The notes below the pieces were generated by a model. That model was not told where the DNA came from. It saw only the letters and a program-made list of their open reading frames with translations, and made no database searches. Positions 8,871 through 18,349 of a stretch of 64,000 nucleotides of DNA are shown one piece after another (the first letter of the stretch is position 1; every line of letters starts with the position of its first letter). The stretch comes from CAVOHU01 sp963843385. GTDB taxonomy: Bacteria > Acidobacteriota > Vicinamibacteria > Vicinamibacterales > JAKQTR01. The DNA lies in the NCBI GenBank assembly GCA_963843385.1, contig CAWJJY010000001.1, positions 320,145-384,144 on the forward strand, given 5' to 3'. A program made the position numbers and the translations under genes.

Positions 8871-8930
8871 ATGATCGCAGGGCTGCAGGCCGGGGCGCGC
8901 TCGCCGCTGATGAGAGGCCATGGTGTCTGA
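8871..8930 (+). CDS. Possible 19-aa leader peptide
   Basis: An ATG at 8871 with AGGAG upstream opens a 19-codon frame whose TGA (8928-8930) overlaps the start codon of the next gene (8920). The arrangement would allow translational coupling. The coding case is weak because the peptide is short. Confidence 0.2.
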   Translation: MIAGLQAGARSPLMRGHGV

Positions 8931-10320
8931 GTCAACTGGCGAGCCGGCAAGACCTTCCAGGAGGCGGGCCGCCTTCGTTGCGGCGGTCCCGGTGCTGCTC
9001 GCGCTCGCGGCGTATGCGGCGACCGCCTCGCGCGTGCCGCTCGGCGGTGACGAGCCGCACTATCTGATCATCGCCGACAGCCTCTTGCACGACCACGACC
9101 TGCGCCTGCAGAACAACTACGAGCGCGACGCGGCGACCTCGGCGATTTATGGACGAGTGGAGCCGCACGTGTATCGAATTCCAGAAGGCTGGGCGATTCC
9201 GGACGGGTGGTGGCCGTACCACGGCGCCGGCCTCCCGTTGATCGTCGCCCTGCCCTTCGCGGTCGGCGGGGTGCCGGGCGCGCGCATCGCGATCTGCGTC
9301 CTGACCGGGCTCATGGGATTCGCGATTGCCCTGTGGCTCGCGCGGATCGCCGGCTCTCGGATTGCGGGCTGGACCACGATCGGTGCGATGGTGAGCCTGC
9401 CCATCCTGTTCGGCTCAACGCAGCTGTTTCCCGACCTGCCCGGCGGGGTCGCGGCCGCAGTCTTGAGCTGCTGGCTGCTCATGCGGCTCGACGATCCACG
9501 GCGAACCGGCGCATGGCCGATCTTCTGGCTCGCTGCGGGGCTGCTGCCGTGGCTGCACGTCAAGTTTGTCGGCACGACCCTGGTGCTCGCAGCCGCCGGG
9601 GCCGCGTCCGCCTGGCACGCGAAGCGGTGCGGCGAGCCGAGGGCGGCGCGGGCGGCGGCCGCGTCGATGCCGCTCATCCTGGTTGGCATCGGCCTGCTCG
9701 CAGCGTGGCACCTGTCAATCTCAGGGTCCATCCTCGGATTCCGGCGCACGGCGACCGAGTTGACCGATTCACCGGCTCGCGCGTTGATGATCTTCCTCGG
9801 CCTTCACTTCGATCAGGCCCAGGGCATGTTCTTCGCCCAACCCCTGCTGCTCGCCGGGGTGGCCTCTCTTGTCGCCTTCGTCCGCTCCCGCCCGCGCGTG
9901 GCGTTGTGCTGGGCGGCCCTTTACCTGTCACTCGTTGTGCCGAATTCCCTGGAACTCGCCCGCTATGGGCTTGGGGGACCGGCCGGACGCTTCGGGTGGT
10001 CGGCGATGTGGCTGTGGATCGTTCCGATCGGGTTCGTTCTCGCCCGGTACGGGACTCGTGCCGAGCGGGTCGTCAAGCGGCTTGTGATAGCCGGAATCCT
10101 CTACCAGGCCGCCCTCGCCGTGCGGTGGATTCCGCACCCGAACGTGCTCTGGACCAACCTCAACGACCCGGGCTGGAGCGTGTTTCCGCGTGCGCTCGCC
10201 GGCTGGCTGCCGTCGTTTGCAACCTGGGATTTCGCCGCCTATCTTCGCAACCCGGTCAACGTGGTCGCGATGGTGGCTGTGCTGGCACTCGCGATCGCCG
10301 GGACAAGACTGCGCGCGTGA
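8920..10320 (+). CDS. Polytopic membrane protein, GT-C glycosyltransferase-like
   Basis: A 466-aa integral membrane protein with about 9-11 hydrophobic segments. After the first segment comes PLGGDEPHYLIIADSLLHDH, matching the acidic first periplasmic loop (DEP.Y) of GT-C glycosyltransferases that use polyprenyl-phosphate sugars. The remainder alternates TM segments and short loops and ends in a TM helix. The next gene on the other strand (10552-12196) is a similar type of protein. The donor and acceptor cannot be inferred, and GT-C membership rests on layout and one loop only. Confidence 0.6.
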   Translation: MVSESTGEPARPSRRRAAFVAAVPVLLALAAYAATASRVPLGGDEPHYLIIADSLLHDHDLRLQNNYERDAATSAIYGRVEPHVYRIPEGWAIPDGWWPYHGAGLPLIVALPFAVGGVPGARIAICVLTGLMGFAIALWLARIAGSRIAGWTTIGAMVSLPILFGSTQLFPDLPGGVAAAVLSCWLLMRLDDPRRTGAWPIFWLAAGLLPWLHVKFVGTTLVLAAAGAASAWHAKRCGEPRAARAAAASMPLILVGIGLLAAWHLSISGSILGFRRTATELTDSPARALMIFLGLHFDQAQGMFFAQPLLLAGVASLVAFVRSRPRVALCWAALYLSLVVPNSLELARYGLGGPAGRFGWSAMWLWIVPIGFVLARYGTRAERVVKRLVIAGILYQAALAVRWIPHPNVLWTNLNDPGWSVFPRALAGWLPSFATWDFAAYLRNPVNVVAMVAVLALAIAGTRLRA

Positions 10321-10389
10321 GCGGCCCCGGCGAGGCTTGACCGTTCAGTTTTCAGGCAACCCGGACGCGCTGACGCCGACGCCCCGGCT

Positions 10390-10555
10390 CTAGTGTCCCG
10401 AAATCGTGATTCGTGGCACGATTCCCGGGCGGGGCATCCCGCCTCGCCGCGTTGCTCACCGCTCAAATGTTCCCGACATTCTCGCGTCTCGCGCCTTGCG
10501 ATCCGGGCGCCGCGCTCCGGGACTTATGCCACCAATCACGATTCCGGGACACTAG
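10390..10555. mobile_element. MITE-like palindromic element
   Basis: 166 bp bounded by near-perfect terminal inverted repeats. The left end (10390-10411) and right end (10534-10555) both read CTAGTGTCCCGRAATCGTGATT outward-in, differing at one of 22 positions. Each end starts with CTAG, so a CTAG or TA target duplication is possible. A second hairpin follows the left end (AATCGTG...CACGATT). There is no coding capacity. The right end supplies the stop codon (10552-10554) of the frameshifted membrane-protein gene, so insertion probably trimmed or replaced its 3' end. Confidence 0.75.
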
Positions 10556-12196
10556 CGCAACCTGAAGACATAAACATCGCCGTCGTCCGCGACAGGCACG
10601 AATGCCGCCGTTGACCACAGCCCGTCGAATGCGGCCTGGCCGCTGCGCGCAATCAGGTCCTGTTTGTGAACGATCACGTGGGTCACACCGCGTAAGTGGA
10701 GATACGCGATCGAGTCGTAGCCGGGAAATGCGCGCAGGCCCTCGACCGACCTCACGTAGCTCGGCGGATAGTAGCCGCTGTAGCCGTTCAGCATCGGCCG
10801 CCAGTTGCGCGTCGAGTTGAACATGGCAGTTGCATTGACGAAGAAGTGACGCGGCTCCGGCAGCGGAAGGTCCGCGACGACGGCGTTGGGGATTGCGCGA
10901 AGCGTGTCGTAGATGTCCGGGATTCCGTCGAACCGATCGTAGACGAGCGGCGCACGGAACGACTCCGCGTTGACCACCACCACGAGCGCGCCGGCCACGG
11001 CCGCCCAGCCGCGGCGGCCGCCCCACGCCCGCTGCAGCCGCGCCACGCCGAATCCAGCCAGGACGGCGAGCATCAGGAGCACGATCTGGTTGATGTGCGC
11101 CTGGGCCCGCACGGCCCAGAAGAGCGGGATCAACCGGAAGAGCGGCCCAAGCGCTGACACGTGCGGGAGGAATGACACGGCCAGGCATCCGGCGGCGGCG
11201 GCCGCGCACATTCTCACGCGCGGGTCCTTTCGGACGGAAGACGCCGCGACAGCCGTGACCGACAGCACGAGCACCGCGATGCCGGGGAAGTTCTTGGAGA
11301 ACGCGGACTCGTAGAATCTGGCGCTCCACCAGAAGTGCAGGCGCGAGGCCGTTCCCAGGAAGTCCTGCCACACCGCACCCCGGAGTTCGTCCGCGCCGCG
11401 CGTGAGCCCCTGATCGGCATGGATCCGGTAGTACTCCCACAGGTAGGGGAAGAGCAGCAGCTCCGGCAATCGCCGCAGCGGCAAGAAGGAGGACGATCGC
11501 CCTGGCTCGCGTCCCGCGCGCCGCCTGCCACAGCCGCGAGGCGCCTGCGAAGAGCAGGGCCCACGTCGTGAACATCATCACGTAGATCGACGTGAGCGCC
11601 TGCAGCGTGTAGCCGAGGCCAAGGGTCACGGCATCGCGCGCGCGCTGCCGGGCGAAGACCTGGTCCATGCCGAACAGGGCGAGGGCAATGAACTCGGGGT
11701 GCTGCGTCTGGAGGTGCGGAAGCCGGAGCAGGACGTGGGAGTTGAAGGCCGCCGCGGAGGCTGCCACGAGCATCGCGGCCCTGCTGCCCGTCCACCGGTA
11801 CACGAGCAGCCCGAAGGCGAACCCGGTGAGCGTGAACCCGAGCAGGAGTACCAGGTTGAAGGCCAGCACCGGCGAACCCCCGAGCGCGATCACCGGCATG
11901 GCCAGCACGCCTTGCACGATCATCGCTTCGGAATATCCAAGCGTCCGCCGTTCCGGCCAGAAGATGTTGGCGTCGAACAGGTGCAGGGGATCGCGGGGCA
12001 GTTGGTGCGCCACCCAGCTGATCGCCCAGGTGTTCAGCAGCGCGTCGCCGTTGCTGTTGCGCGACAGTCGATGCGGCGCCGTTGCGAGCGGCCACGTGTG
12101 CGCCACGGCCAGCATCGCGCAGAAGACCAGCAGTCCTGCGGCCGTCCGGATAGTCGCTCGCTTTGCACCGGGTCCCTGGCCCTCGCCTGAAGTCAT
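10552..12196 (-). pseudogene. Frameshifted polytopic membrane protein, GT-C-like
   Basis: The N-terminal part reads in one frame from 12196 (TM segment near residues 19-37, then TWPLATAPHRLSRNSNGDAL and LPRDPLHLFDANIFWPERRT, then several TM segments) up to LLLAAAAIAGAAALP. The C-terminal part continues in the frame shifted by one base (LLLFPYLWEYYRIHADQGL onward, TM segments, ending YVFRLR at 10552). The switch lies in about 11440-11484. Joined, the protein would be about 548 aa, an integral membrane protein resembling uncharacterised GT-C-type proteins. The stop lies inside the terminal repeat of the adjacent MITE-like element. Either a genuine disabled gene or a one-base sequence error. Confidence 0.7.
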
Positions 12197-12249
12197 CGCC
12201 CGACAGGGTACATCGAAATCGAGGCCGCGCCTCTCGTCTCAGCCCGCCG

Positions 12250-12434
12250 CCGCCGGGATTATGGCGAAGTCGCGGTCTTCCAGAAGGCCGGCCACATCCC
12301 TAACGGCGTCCTTCGGTCCAGTGCCGAGGTACGCGGAGCTCGTGTGCTTCTCGGACGATCCCGGCGAGGCGGCAGCGAACTACTTCATCCTGAAGCTGAT
12401 GGGGTTCCCGGACATCAAGGTGCTGGTCATGTAG
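12250..12434 (+). pseudogene. Rhodanese (sulfurtransferase) remnant
   Basis: One frame reads EVAVFQKAGHIPNGVLRSS, matching the GHIPGA segment of rhodanese domains. A one-base shift then continues as VPRYAELVCFSDDP and ANYFILKLMGFPDIKVLVM, matching the active-site-loop to C-terminal helix region (Y/F-CxSDP...A..LK..GF..V..L). The expected active-site Cys region is altered, and no start or full domain exists. I read it as a decayed fragment lying between the membrane-protein gene and the M16 peptidase. Confidence 0.5.
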
Positions 12435-12498
12435 GCGGACTCGGCGATCAGCGTCGAGGCGCCGGGCCTTGCCAGGATGGGCAAGGCCCGGCCCCCTG

Positions 12499-15351
12499 CT
12501 ACTTCTCCTGAGCCGCCTTCTCCGGCAGCAGTGTCACCCGCACGTAGTTGCCCGTGTCGAGGTAACGACGCGCTGCCGCCTGGATCGACGACGCCGTCAG
12601 GCTGGCGTATTGAGCGGGCAGTCCGAAGAACACCGAGACGTCCTCCGAGTTCTCATACGCATCCGCGAGGGCCCCCACCAGCCGGCTGTTGACGGCCATG
12701 TCGCTCTCGTGATCCCGCACGAGCGCCAGGCGCGCGTCGTCGACGTCCTTGCTGGTCGGCCCGTTGGACTTGAGCGCGTCGATTTCGCGGAAGAGCGCCT
12801 TGACCAGCTCCTCGGTACGGCCCGGGTCACATCCGAAATCAATCGTCACACCGTAGCGTGCCTCGGGAATCTTCGACGCATGCGCTTCGACCTGCACTCC
12901 GTAGGTGCCGCCCAGCGCCTCGCGCAAGGTCTCGCGAAGGCGCGTCTCCAGGACGACGGCCAGCGCGTCGAGCGTGACACGGCTCGGGACGTCGTAGGTC
13001 ATCGATCCGGTGAACACGATGTCCACCTGGCTCTTCGGCTCGATGCCCTTCCGGACGACCTTCTCGACGACGCCGCGGGGCGGGGTAATGCCGAGGTCCT
13101 TCCAGGTCTCCTTGCGCCCGAGCGTCGGGAGCGAGCCGAGATACCGTTCCACCAGCGGCTTGATGCTCGCGAGATCGAAGCTGCCCGCAAAGACAAAGGT
13201 GAAGTCGCTCGCGTCGGCAAACCGGTCCTTGTAGAAGGCGAAGGACTTCTGCAGGTCCATCTCCTTGACGAGTTCCGGCGTCATGGGCCGCGCCCGGAGG
13301 TGATTCTGTGCGAGCGTCGTGCGCAGGGTCTGACCGAACACCCAGTCGGGGCTCGCCTGCCGGCTGGCCAGCATGGTCCGCATCTGATCGGTGAGCACCT
13401 TGAAGGTTGTCGCATCGGCGCGGGGCTGGGTGAAGGAAAGGTAGATGAGCTGGAACATCGATTCGAGATCCTTCGGTGATGCGCCCCCTGCCACGCCTTC
13501 CTCCGACTCGCCGATGAACGCCGTCACCGACTCGGCCTTGCCCGCCAGCGCGTCGCGAAGCTGAACGGCGTCGAGCGGGCCGAGGCCTCCCGCGCTGACG
13601 ACCTGGCCCGCGGTCATCGCCGCCACGTAATCCGCATCGCTCGCCAGCGAAGTGCCGCCTGGGCTCGTAGCCCGGAAGACCACCTCGTCCTGCTTGAACT
13701 GGGTCGGCTTCAGCACCACGCGGACGCCGTTGGACAGCACCCACTCGGTCAGGCCGTACTCCGGCCTGGTCGTCGTTTGCGCGATGGATCCTGGCTGCGG
13801 CGGCCGATCGAGCAGCGGCCGGTTCGACGCGGCATCGACATAGGGCCGGATATCCCGCTCCGCCGCGCCCTTGATGACGGCGGCCAGCCTGGCCTCGGTC
13901 GGCGTCGTCAGGCCCGTTCGCTGCGGGGCATTCACCAGCACGACGCGGCTCCCGCCCGCCCACTCTTTTGCGACCTTGTTGACCTCGTCCAGCGTGGTGG
14001 CCGGGACAAATCGCCGCACCAGGCCGTACTCGAACGTGATGCCCGGGACCGGTTCCTTCTGCGTGAAGTTCCTGATGAACTCGGCCGCGAGGTCCGCGGA
14101 CTCTTCCTTGTCGCCCTCGGCAAACGCACTCTCGTAGAGCCGCAGGGTCTCGCGCTTCTGCCGGTCGAGCTCGGCCGCCGTGAACCCGAAACGTGCGGCC
14201 CGCGCCGATTCGGTGACCAGCGCCTCGATGCCGCGCTCGATCCCGCCGTCGCCGACGAGCGCCATCAGGGTCGCGGCCTCTTTCGTCCGCGTGAACAGGC
14301 CGCGATCGATCCCCGCCTTCAGGAAGGGCGGATCGGACTTGAACGTCAGCTCCGACAGCCTCGCGTCCATCATGTTCGTGTAGAGGCGTTCCACCTGCAT
14401 CTGGCGATAGGCGCCGACCGAGGTCTGTTCGCGCAGCGGAAGCATGTTGTAGATGCCCACCGTCGTGGCGGTCGCCTCGGGGTCGGTCGCGACGGCAAAG
14501 AGCGTGTCCTTGTGATCGGGCACCTGGAACTCGGGCCGCGGCCTCGGCTTGTCCGGCGCCGGTATCGCGCCGAACCGATCCTTGATGAGCTTTTCCACCT
14601 CGGCCGGGTTGAAATCACCGACGGCGATGACGGCCATCAGGTCCGGCCGATACCAGTCCCCATAGAACCGCTTCAGCGCGTCGGGAGCGAAACTCTCGAT
14701 CGAGTCCTTCGACCCGATGGGCTGACGCATCGCGTAGCGCGAGTTCTTCAAGAGGATCGGGGTCTGCTGATCGCGCATCCTGGCATCCGCGCCCCGCCCC
14801 TGCCGCCATTCCTCGATGATGACCCCCCGTTCCTTCTGAATCGCATCGGGCTCGAAGGAGAGATCGTGCGCCACGTCTCCGAGGAACAGGAACGCCTTGC
14901 GCATGGCCTCGGGGTTGTCGGTCGGGACGTGGAGCATGTAGACGGTCTCGTCGAAGCCGGTGTTGGCGTTCACGCCCGGTCCGAGCCGCATGCCGATCGA
15001 CTCCATGAACTTCACGAGATCCTGCTTGGGGAAGTTCCGGCTGCCGTTGAAGGCCATGTGCTCCACGAAATGAGCCAGGCCGAGCTGGTCGTCGTCCTCG
15101 ACGACCGACCCGACATTCACGGCCAGCCGAAGCTCCGCCCGCCGGAACGGACGGCCGTTGACCCTGATGTAGTAGCGGAGGCCGTTGGGCAGGTACCCGA
15201 TCCTGATGCGCGGATCGACCGGGACCGGCTGATCCAGCGGGACCGACAGCGCCGGGTTGGGGAGCTGCGGATCCTGGGCACGCGCAGGGGAAGGCGGGAT
15301 GAACAGCAACGGGAGAACGAGCGCGGTTCCGATTCTCGTACGAACAGTCAT
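12499..15351 (-). CDS. Exported M16-family zinc peptidase (pitrilysin-like)
   Basis: A 950-aa M16 peptidase with both halves fused, as in pitrilysin-type enzymes. The start at 15351 gives MTVRTRIGTALVLPLLF, a signal peptide ending PARAQ, with GGGAG upstream. The inverted zinc motif HxxEH is present as LAHFVEHMAFNG near residue 77, and the downstream Glu in ERGVIIEEWRQG. The second half (from about residue 510) has TSPGG and an RxxRExLGGTYGV-like region (LRETLREALGGTYGV), the arrangement of the substrate-binding half. It probably degrades peptides in the periplasm. It is well separated from its neighbours and likely monocistronic. Confidence 0.88.
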   Translation of the reverse strand: MTVRTRIGTALVLPLLFIPPSPARAQDPQLPNPALSVPLDQPVPVDPRIRIGYLPNGLRYYIRVNGRPFRRAELRLAVNVGSVVEDDDQLGLAHFVEHMAFNGSRNFPKQDLVKFMESIGMRLGPGVNANTGFDETVYMLHVPTDNPEAMRKAFLFLGDVAHDLSFEPDAIQKERGVIIEEWRQGRGADARMRDQQTPILLKNSRYAMRQPIGSKDSIESFAPDALKRFYGDWYRPDLMAVIAVGDFNPAEVEKLIKDRFGAIPAPDKPRPRPEFQVPDHKDTLFAVATDPEATATTVGIYNMLPLREQTSVGAYRQMQVERLYTNMMDARLSELTFKSDPPFLKAGIDRGLFTRTKEAATLMALVGDGGIERGIEALVTESARAARFGFTAAELDRQKRETLRLYESAFAEGDKEESADLAAEFIRNFTQKEPVPGITFEYGLVRRFVPATTLDEVNKVAKEWAGGSRVVLVNAPQRTGLTTPTEARLAAVIKGAAERDIRPYVDAASNRPLLDRPPQPGSIAQTTTRPEYGLTEWVLSNGVRVVLKPTQFKQDEVVFRATSPGGTSLASDADYVAAMTAGQVVSAGGLGPLDAVQLRDALAGKAESVTAFIGESEEGVAGGASPKDLESMFQLIYLSFTQPRADATTFKVLTDQMRTMLASRQASPDWVFGQTLRTTLAQNHLRARPMTPELVKEMDLQKSFAFYKDRFADASDFTFVFAGSFDLASIKPLVERYLGSLPTLGRKETWKDLGITPPRGVVEKVVRKGIEPKSQVDIVFTGSMTYDVPSRVTLDALAVVLETRLRETLREALGGTYGVQVEAHASKIPEARYGVTIDFGCDPGRTEELVKALFREIDALKSNGPTSKDVDDARLALVRDHESDMAVNSRLVGALADAYENSEDVSVFFGLPAQYASLTASSIQAAARRYLDTGNYVRVTLLPEKAAQEK

Positions 15352-15536
15352 GAGTCTCCCTCGCGTCATCCGCTCGTGGTTTCGCCACGCGACGCCGATC
15401 CCCGGGACCGGTCCACACTACCTAGGACGATCATGGGTGCTGGGTTGGCCGTCGTCAAGGCGCGCGCATCAGCCGGCCGCAGGCGTGGGGCTGGAAGCCA
15501 GGGAGGCGCGAGGGCCCGACCGGGGGCGGCGATGCT

Positions 15537-16556
15537 TCAGCCGGCGAGGCCCGGCCGCCAACTGAGCCCGAGGCCGAGAATGTGCTGGAGGAGGGCCTCG
15601 TAGCTGATGCCCACGTGCTCGGCCGCCTCGGCGAAATCCTCCCCGTAGGCGAGCTGCGGGTTGGGGTTGGCTTCGAGCACATAAACCCGGCCTTCGGCAT
15701 CGAGCCTCAAATCGATGCGGGCGTAGCCGCTGAGGTCGAGCGTTCGGAACACCCGCTTGCCGAGGCGCTGGACGCGCTGGACGATGTCGGCCGGCAAGTC
15801 GGCCGGGCCGGTCATGATGCCGTACTTTTCGCGATAGGCATCGTTCCACTTGACCCGCTCGCTGGCGATTCGGTGGGCACGCTCAGGCATCTTGGCGAAG
15901 TTCATCTCCCAGACGGGGAGCACTCGCAGCCGGAAGTTCCCAAGCACGCCGACGTACAGCTCGCGCCCGTCGATGTAGCGTTCGATGATCGCGTCGGTGC
16001 CGATGCTCTGGTGGATGAACTTGACGCGCTCGCGCAGCGCCGCCTCGTCTTCGACGATGGACGCCTGCGAAATTCCGATCGACGCCTCCTGGGTCAGTGA
16101 CTTGACGATCAGGGGGTAGGGCCGCTTCTTCTGCAGGCGGGGCACCTGGCCCATCCGGACGACGGCGAACTCGGGGGCCGGGATGCGGTGATAGGCGAGC
16201 AGCGTCCGCGCGAGGGCCTTGTCGCGCGAGAGCATCAGCCCGCGCGGGTTGCATCCCGTGTACGGCGTCTTGGTCAATTCCAGGTAGCTGACCACGTTCT
16301 GATCGAAGACGCCGATCTCGCTGAAACTCTCCATCAGGTTGAACACGATCTGTGGAGCGAAGTCCTGCACGGCCTGCCGGATGACGCCCAGGTCGTCCTT
16401 GACGCCGACCTTTCGCACCTGGTGCCCCATGTCCTCGAGGTGCGAGACGACGTCGAATTCCATCTTCCAGGGAACGTGGACCACGTCGACGCCGTCGGTG
16501 TCGTCGGGCGGCACGAGGTAGTCGTGCATCAAAGCCAGGATCCTGAGCGCCCTCAT
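15537..16556 (-). CDS. ATP-grasp ligase (D-Ala-D-Ala ligase-like)
   Basis: A 339-aa ATP-grasp enzyme. The preATP-grasp region is residues 1-100 (VFNLMESFSEIGVFDQNVVS, with NLxE as in D-Ala-D-Ala ligases; YTGCNPRGLMLSRDKALART). The ATP-binding part contains YPLIVKSLTQEASIGIS. The C-terminal metal site is YARIDLRLDAEG followed by VYVLEANPNPQLAYGEDF (D...E.NPNP). These enzymes join a carboxylate to an amine via acyl-phosphate. Its ATG overlaps the stop of the upstream HEAGH-peptidase gene by four bases, so the two are translationally coupled. The substrate is unknown; no other murein genes are near. Confidence 0.82.
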   Translation of the reverse strand: MRALRILALMHDYLVPPDDTDGVDVVHVPWKMEFDVVSHLEDMGHQVRKVGVKDDLGVIRQAVQDFAPQIVFNLMESFSEIGVFDQNVVSYLELTKTPYTGCNPRGLMLSRDKALARTLLAYHRIPAPEFAVVRMGQVPRLQKKRPYPLIVKSLTQEASIGISQASIVEDEAALRERVKFIHQSIGTDAIIERYIDGRELYVGVLGNFRLRVLPVWEMNFAKMPERAHRIASERVKWNDAYREKYGIMTGPADLPADIVQRVQRLGKRVFRTLDLSGYARIDLRLDAEGRVYVLEANPNPQLAYGEDFAEAAEHVGISYEALLQHILGLGLSWRPGLAG

Positions 16557-17626
16557 ATCGCCAGCCTGTGCCTGCCGCTGTGCAGGTCGTTCACGGTCTG
16601 CGCGGTCAGCAGGGCCGTGAAGTCCATCTGCGCCCGGTCTTCCGGGCCCGCGAGGCGCAGGCCGAGTTCCTGGCTGCGCCTGATGATCTTCTCGATCACC
16701 TGATCGATCTTGTACTGCTTCTCTCCGGTGAAGCGGGCCACGCGCCGGCGGACCTGCTTGCGGATCCGCGACAGGAACGCGGCGGCCGTGACGCTCGACG
16801 CGTGCTCGGGCGTGTCCGAGAACAACCGCCTGAGGTCCCTGTCGTAGAAGTTCGGGAAGTCGACCCGGTACTTGCTGCGCTTGCGCTGGTAGTGCGTGCG
16901 CAGCGTCCGGCGGATGCGCGGGAGCGGATCGACGGTCTGGCCTCCCTGGACGGGCGGATCAAGCGGGCCGATCTCGCGCATCACCGCGTCCATGTACTCG
17001 AGCTTCCGGAGGGCCGGCCAGTCCGCGTAGCGGGCGCGCCACTGCGAGTCCGGGGTCAGCCACACCGCGAAGGTCTCGGCAAAGTCCTCGGACGGGTGGC
17101 TCTGCGCGTACCAGGACTCGAGGTGCACGACGAAGCTTCGGCTGTAAGGCCTCGGCGTGTAGTCCTCGGGGTACGGGTCGGATGCGTTGCCGAACAGCTC
17201 CTGGCGGCGCCGCCGCCGCTGCAGGCGATACGCGTTGTCGAGGGCGTGGCCGGCTTCGTGTCGCAGGATGCGGAGGCACCACTCCGGCGTGCCGCCCTCG
17301 ACCTCGAGCATCTGACTCTCTTCGAGCTTCGCCAGCCGCGGGTGGGCGAGGTAGAAGGGGACCGCGACCCCGGTCGTGCCATCCGGCGTGAACCACTCGT
17401 CGGAGAGCCAGAAGTGGGGCCTGAACCGGATCTGGCCCGCCTCGAGGTCCCTCGAGAGCTCATCGATTCTCTCGCGCAGCCACGGAGAGGAGTCGAGGCT
17501 CAGGCCCAGATCGCACATCCGGATTCGCAGCAGTTCCTCGTCGGGCAGCGAGGCCCACTCGCTTGCCGACGCGGGGGCGGCCTCGGAGGTGAGAGGACGA
17601 TCTTCGGGGCTGATGCCGGTAGACAT
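16553..17626 (-). CDS. Putative zinc metallopeptidase (HEAGH type)
   Basis: From the ATG at 17626 this is a 357-aa protein; an earlier ATG at 17686 adds 20 residues that do not look like protein. The zinc-binding helix is LRHEAGHALDNAYRL near residue 148, and about 50 residues later SEDFAETFAVWL supplies the probable third ligand, giving the HExxH...E pattern of a gluzincin-like peptidase. The C-terminal third is rich in Arg/Lys (TLRTHYQRKRSKYR) and has no recognised domain. It is upstream of, and overlaps (ATGA), the ATP-grasp gene, so the two probably act together on a peptide or amide-bonded product. Confidence 0.7.
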   Translation of the reverse strand: MSTGISPEDRPLTSEAAPASASEWASLPDEELLRIRMCDLGLSLDSSPWLRERIDELSRDLEAGQIRFRPHFWLSDEWFTPDGTTGVAVPFYLAHPRLAKLEESQMLEVEGGTPEWCLRILRHEAGHALDNAYRLQRRRRRQELFGNASDPYPEDYTPRPYSRSFVVHLESWYAQSHPSEDFAETFAVWLTPDSQWRARYADWPALRKLEYMDAVMREIGPLDPPVQGGQTVDPLPRIRRTLRTHYQRKRSKYRVDFPNFYDRDLRRLFSDTPEHASSVTAAAFLSRIRKQVRRRVARFTGEKQYKIDQVIEKIIRRSQELGLRLAGPEDRAQMDFTALLTAQTVNDLHSGRHRLAI

Positions 17627-17796
17627 TGGTCGTTCGAAGGCCCGCCTCGTAAGCGAAGCGTGCCACAAGGCCTCCGGCCGACGCAATGGAGATGGCGCCG
17701 GCCCATAGTCTGGATCCTCGTGCTTGACTCTGGAATCTAATCAGGAGGCCATACCGCCGCTTCCCGGGTGGAGCGGCGGCCGACGAGGAGATGCTC

Positions 17797-18264
17797 ATGC
17801 TGGACAAGCCACAAATCGTGCAAACCACCGCGCAGGTGTCCGCCGTCATTCGTCTCACGGTCCCGAGGGCGGATATTCAGAAGGTCATGGGCCCGGGCCT
17901 GAGCGAACTGAGAGCGGCCGTTGCCGCCCAGGGTATCCTCACCGCCGGACCATGGTTCACGCACCACCTGAGGATGGATCCCGAGGTCTTCGATTTCGAG
18001 ATCTGCGTCCCGGTCGCCTCCCCGGTCGCCGAGGTGGGCCGGGTGAAGCCAGGCCAGTGGCCTGCCGGGACGGTGGCACGGACGAACTACCACGGGGCCT
18101 ACGAAGGGCTTGGCCCCGCCTGGGCCGAGTTCAATGCGTGGATCAAAGCCCAGGGCCACAAGCCGGCCCCGGACCTCTGGGAGCGCTACGTGACGGGCCC
18201 GGAGCTGAATCCTCACCCCGACACCTGGCGCACGGAGCTCAGCAGGCCGCTCGTCGTCCGCTGA
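17797..18264 (+). CDS. GyrI-like / effector-binding-domain protein
   Basis: A 155-aa single-domain protein of the GyrI/AraC effector-binding fold (SHS2 pair). Visible features include VSAVIRLTVPRADIQKVMGP, FDFEICVPVASPV, VARTNYHGAYEGLGPAWAEF and the C-terminal TWRTELSRPLV. Such stand-alone domains bind small hydrophobic ligands and sometimes hydrolyse cyclopropanoids. GAGGAG sits six bases before the ATG at 17797, favouring it over the ATG at 17791. No DNA-binding domain is present. It is divergent from the metallopeptidase gene. Confidence 0.75.
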   Translation: MLDKPQIVQTTAQVSAVIRLTVPRADIQKVMGPGLSELRAAVAAQGILTAGPWFTHHLRMDPEVFDFEICVPVASPVAEVGRVKPGQWPAGTVARTNYHGAYEGLGPAWAEFNAWIKAQGHKPAPDLWERYVTGPELNPHPDTWRTELSRPLVVR

Positions 18265-18343
18265 TGGACGGGGCCGTTTCGCTGGCGGCGGCGAGCACTC
18301 GAGCGTAGAGCAGGGCGGAGGTGCGAGAGCGCCCCGGGGCGAG

Positions 18344-18349
18344 TACACT
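18344..18349 (+). promoter_or_regulatory. Probable -10 box of a near-leaderless transcript
   Basis: TACACT in GGCGAGTACACTT, the same 13-base context as the box at 8835. The GTG start codon follows eight bases after the box, so transcription would begin at or next to it. No Shine-Dalgarno is visible and the -35 is poor. Confidence 0.4.

Noticed and set aside
11667..12249. The upstream part of the open frame that ends in the rhodanese-like tail
   Set aside because: It is antisense to the membrane-protein gene and low in complexity; only the last ~60 codons resemble a protein family.
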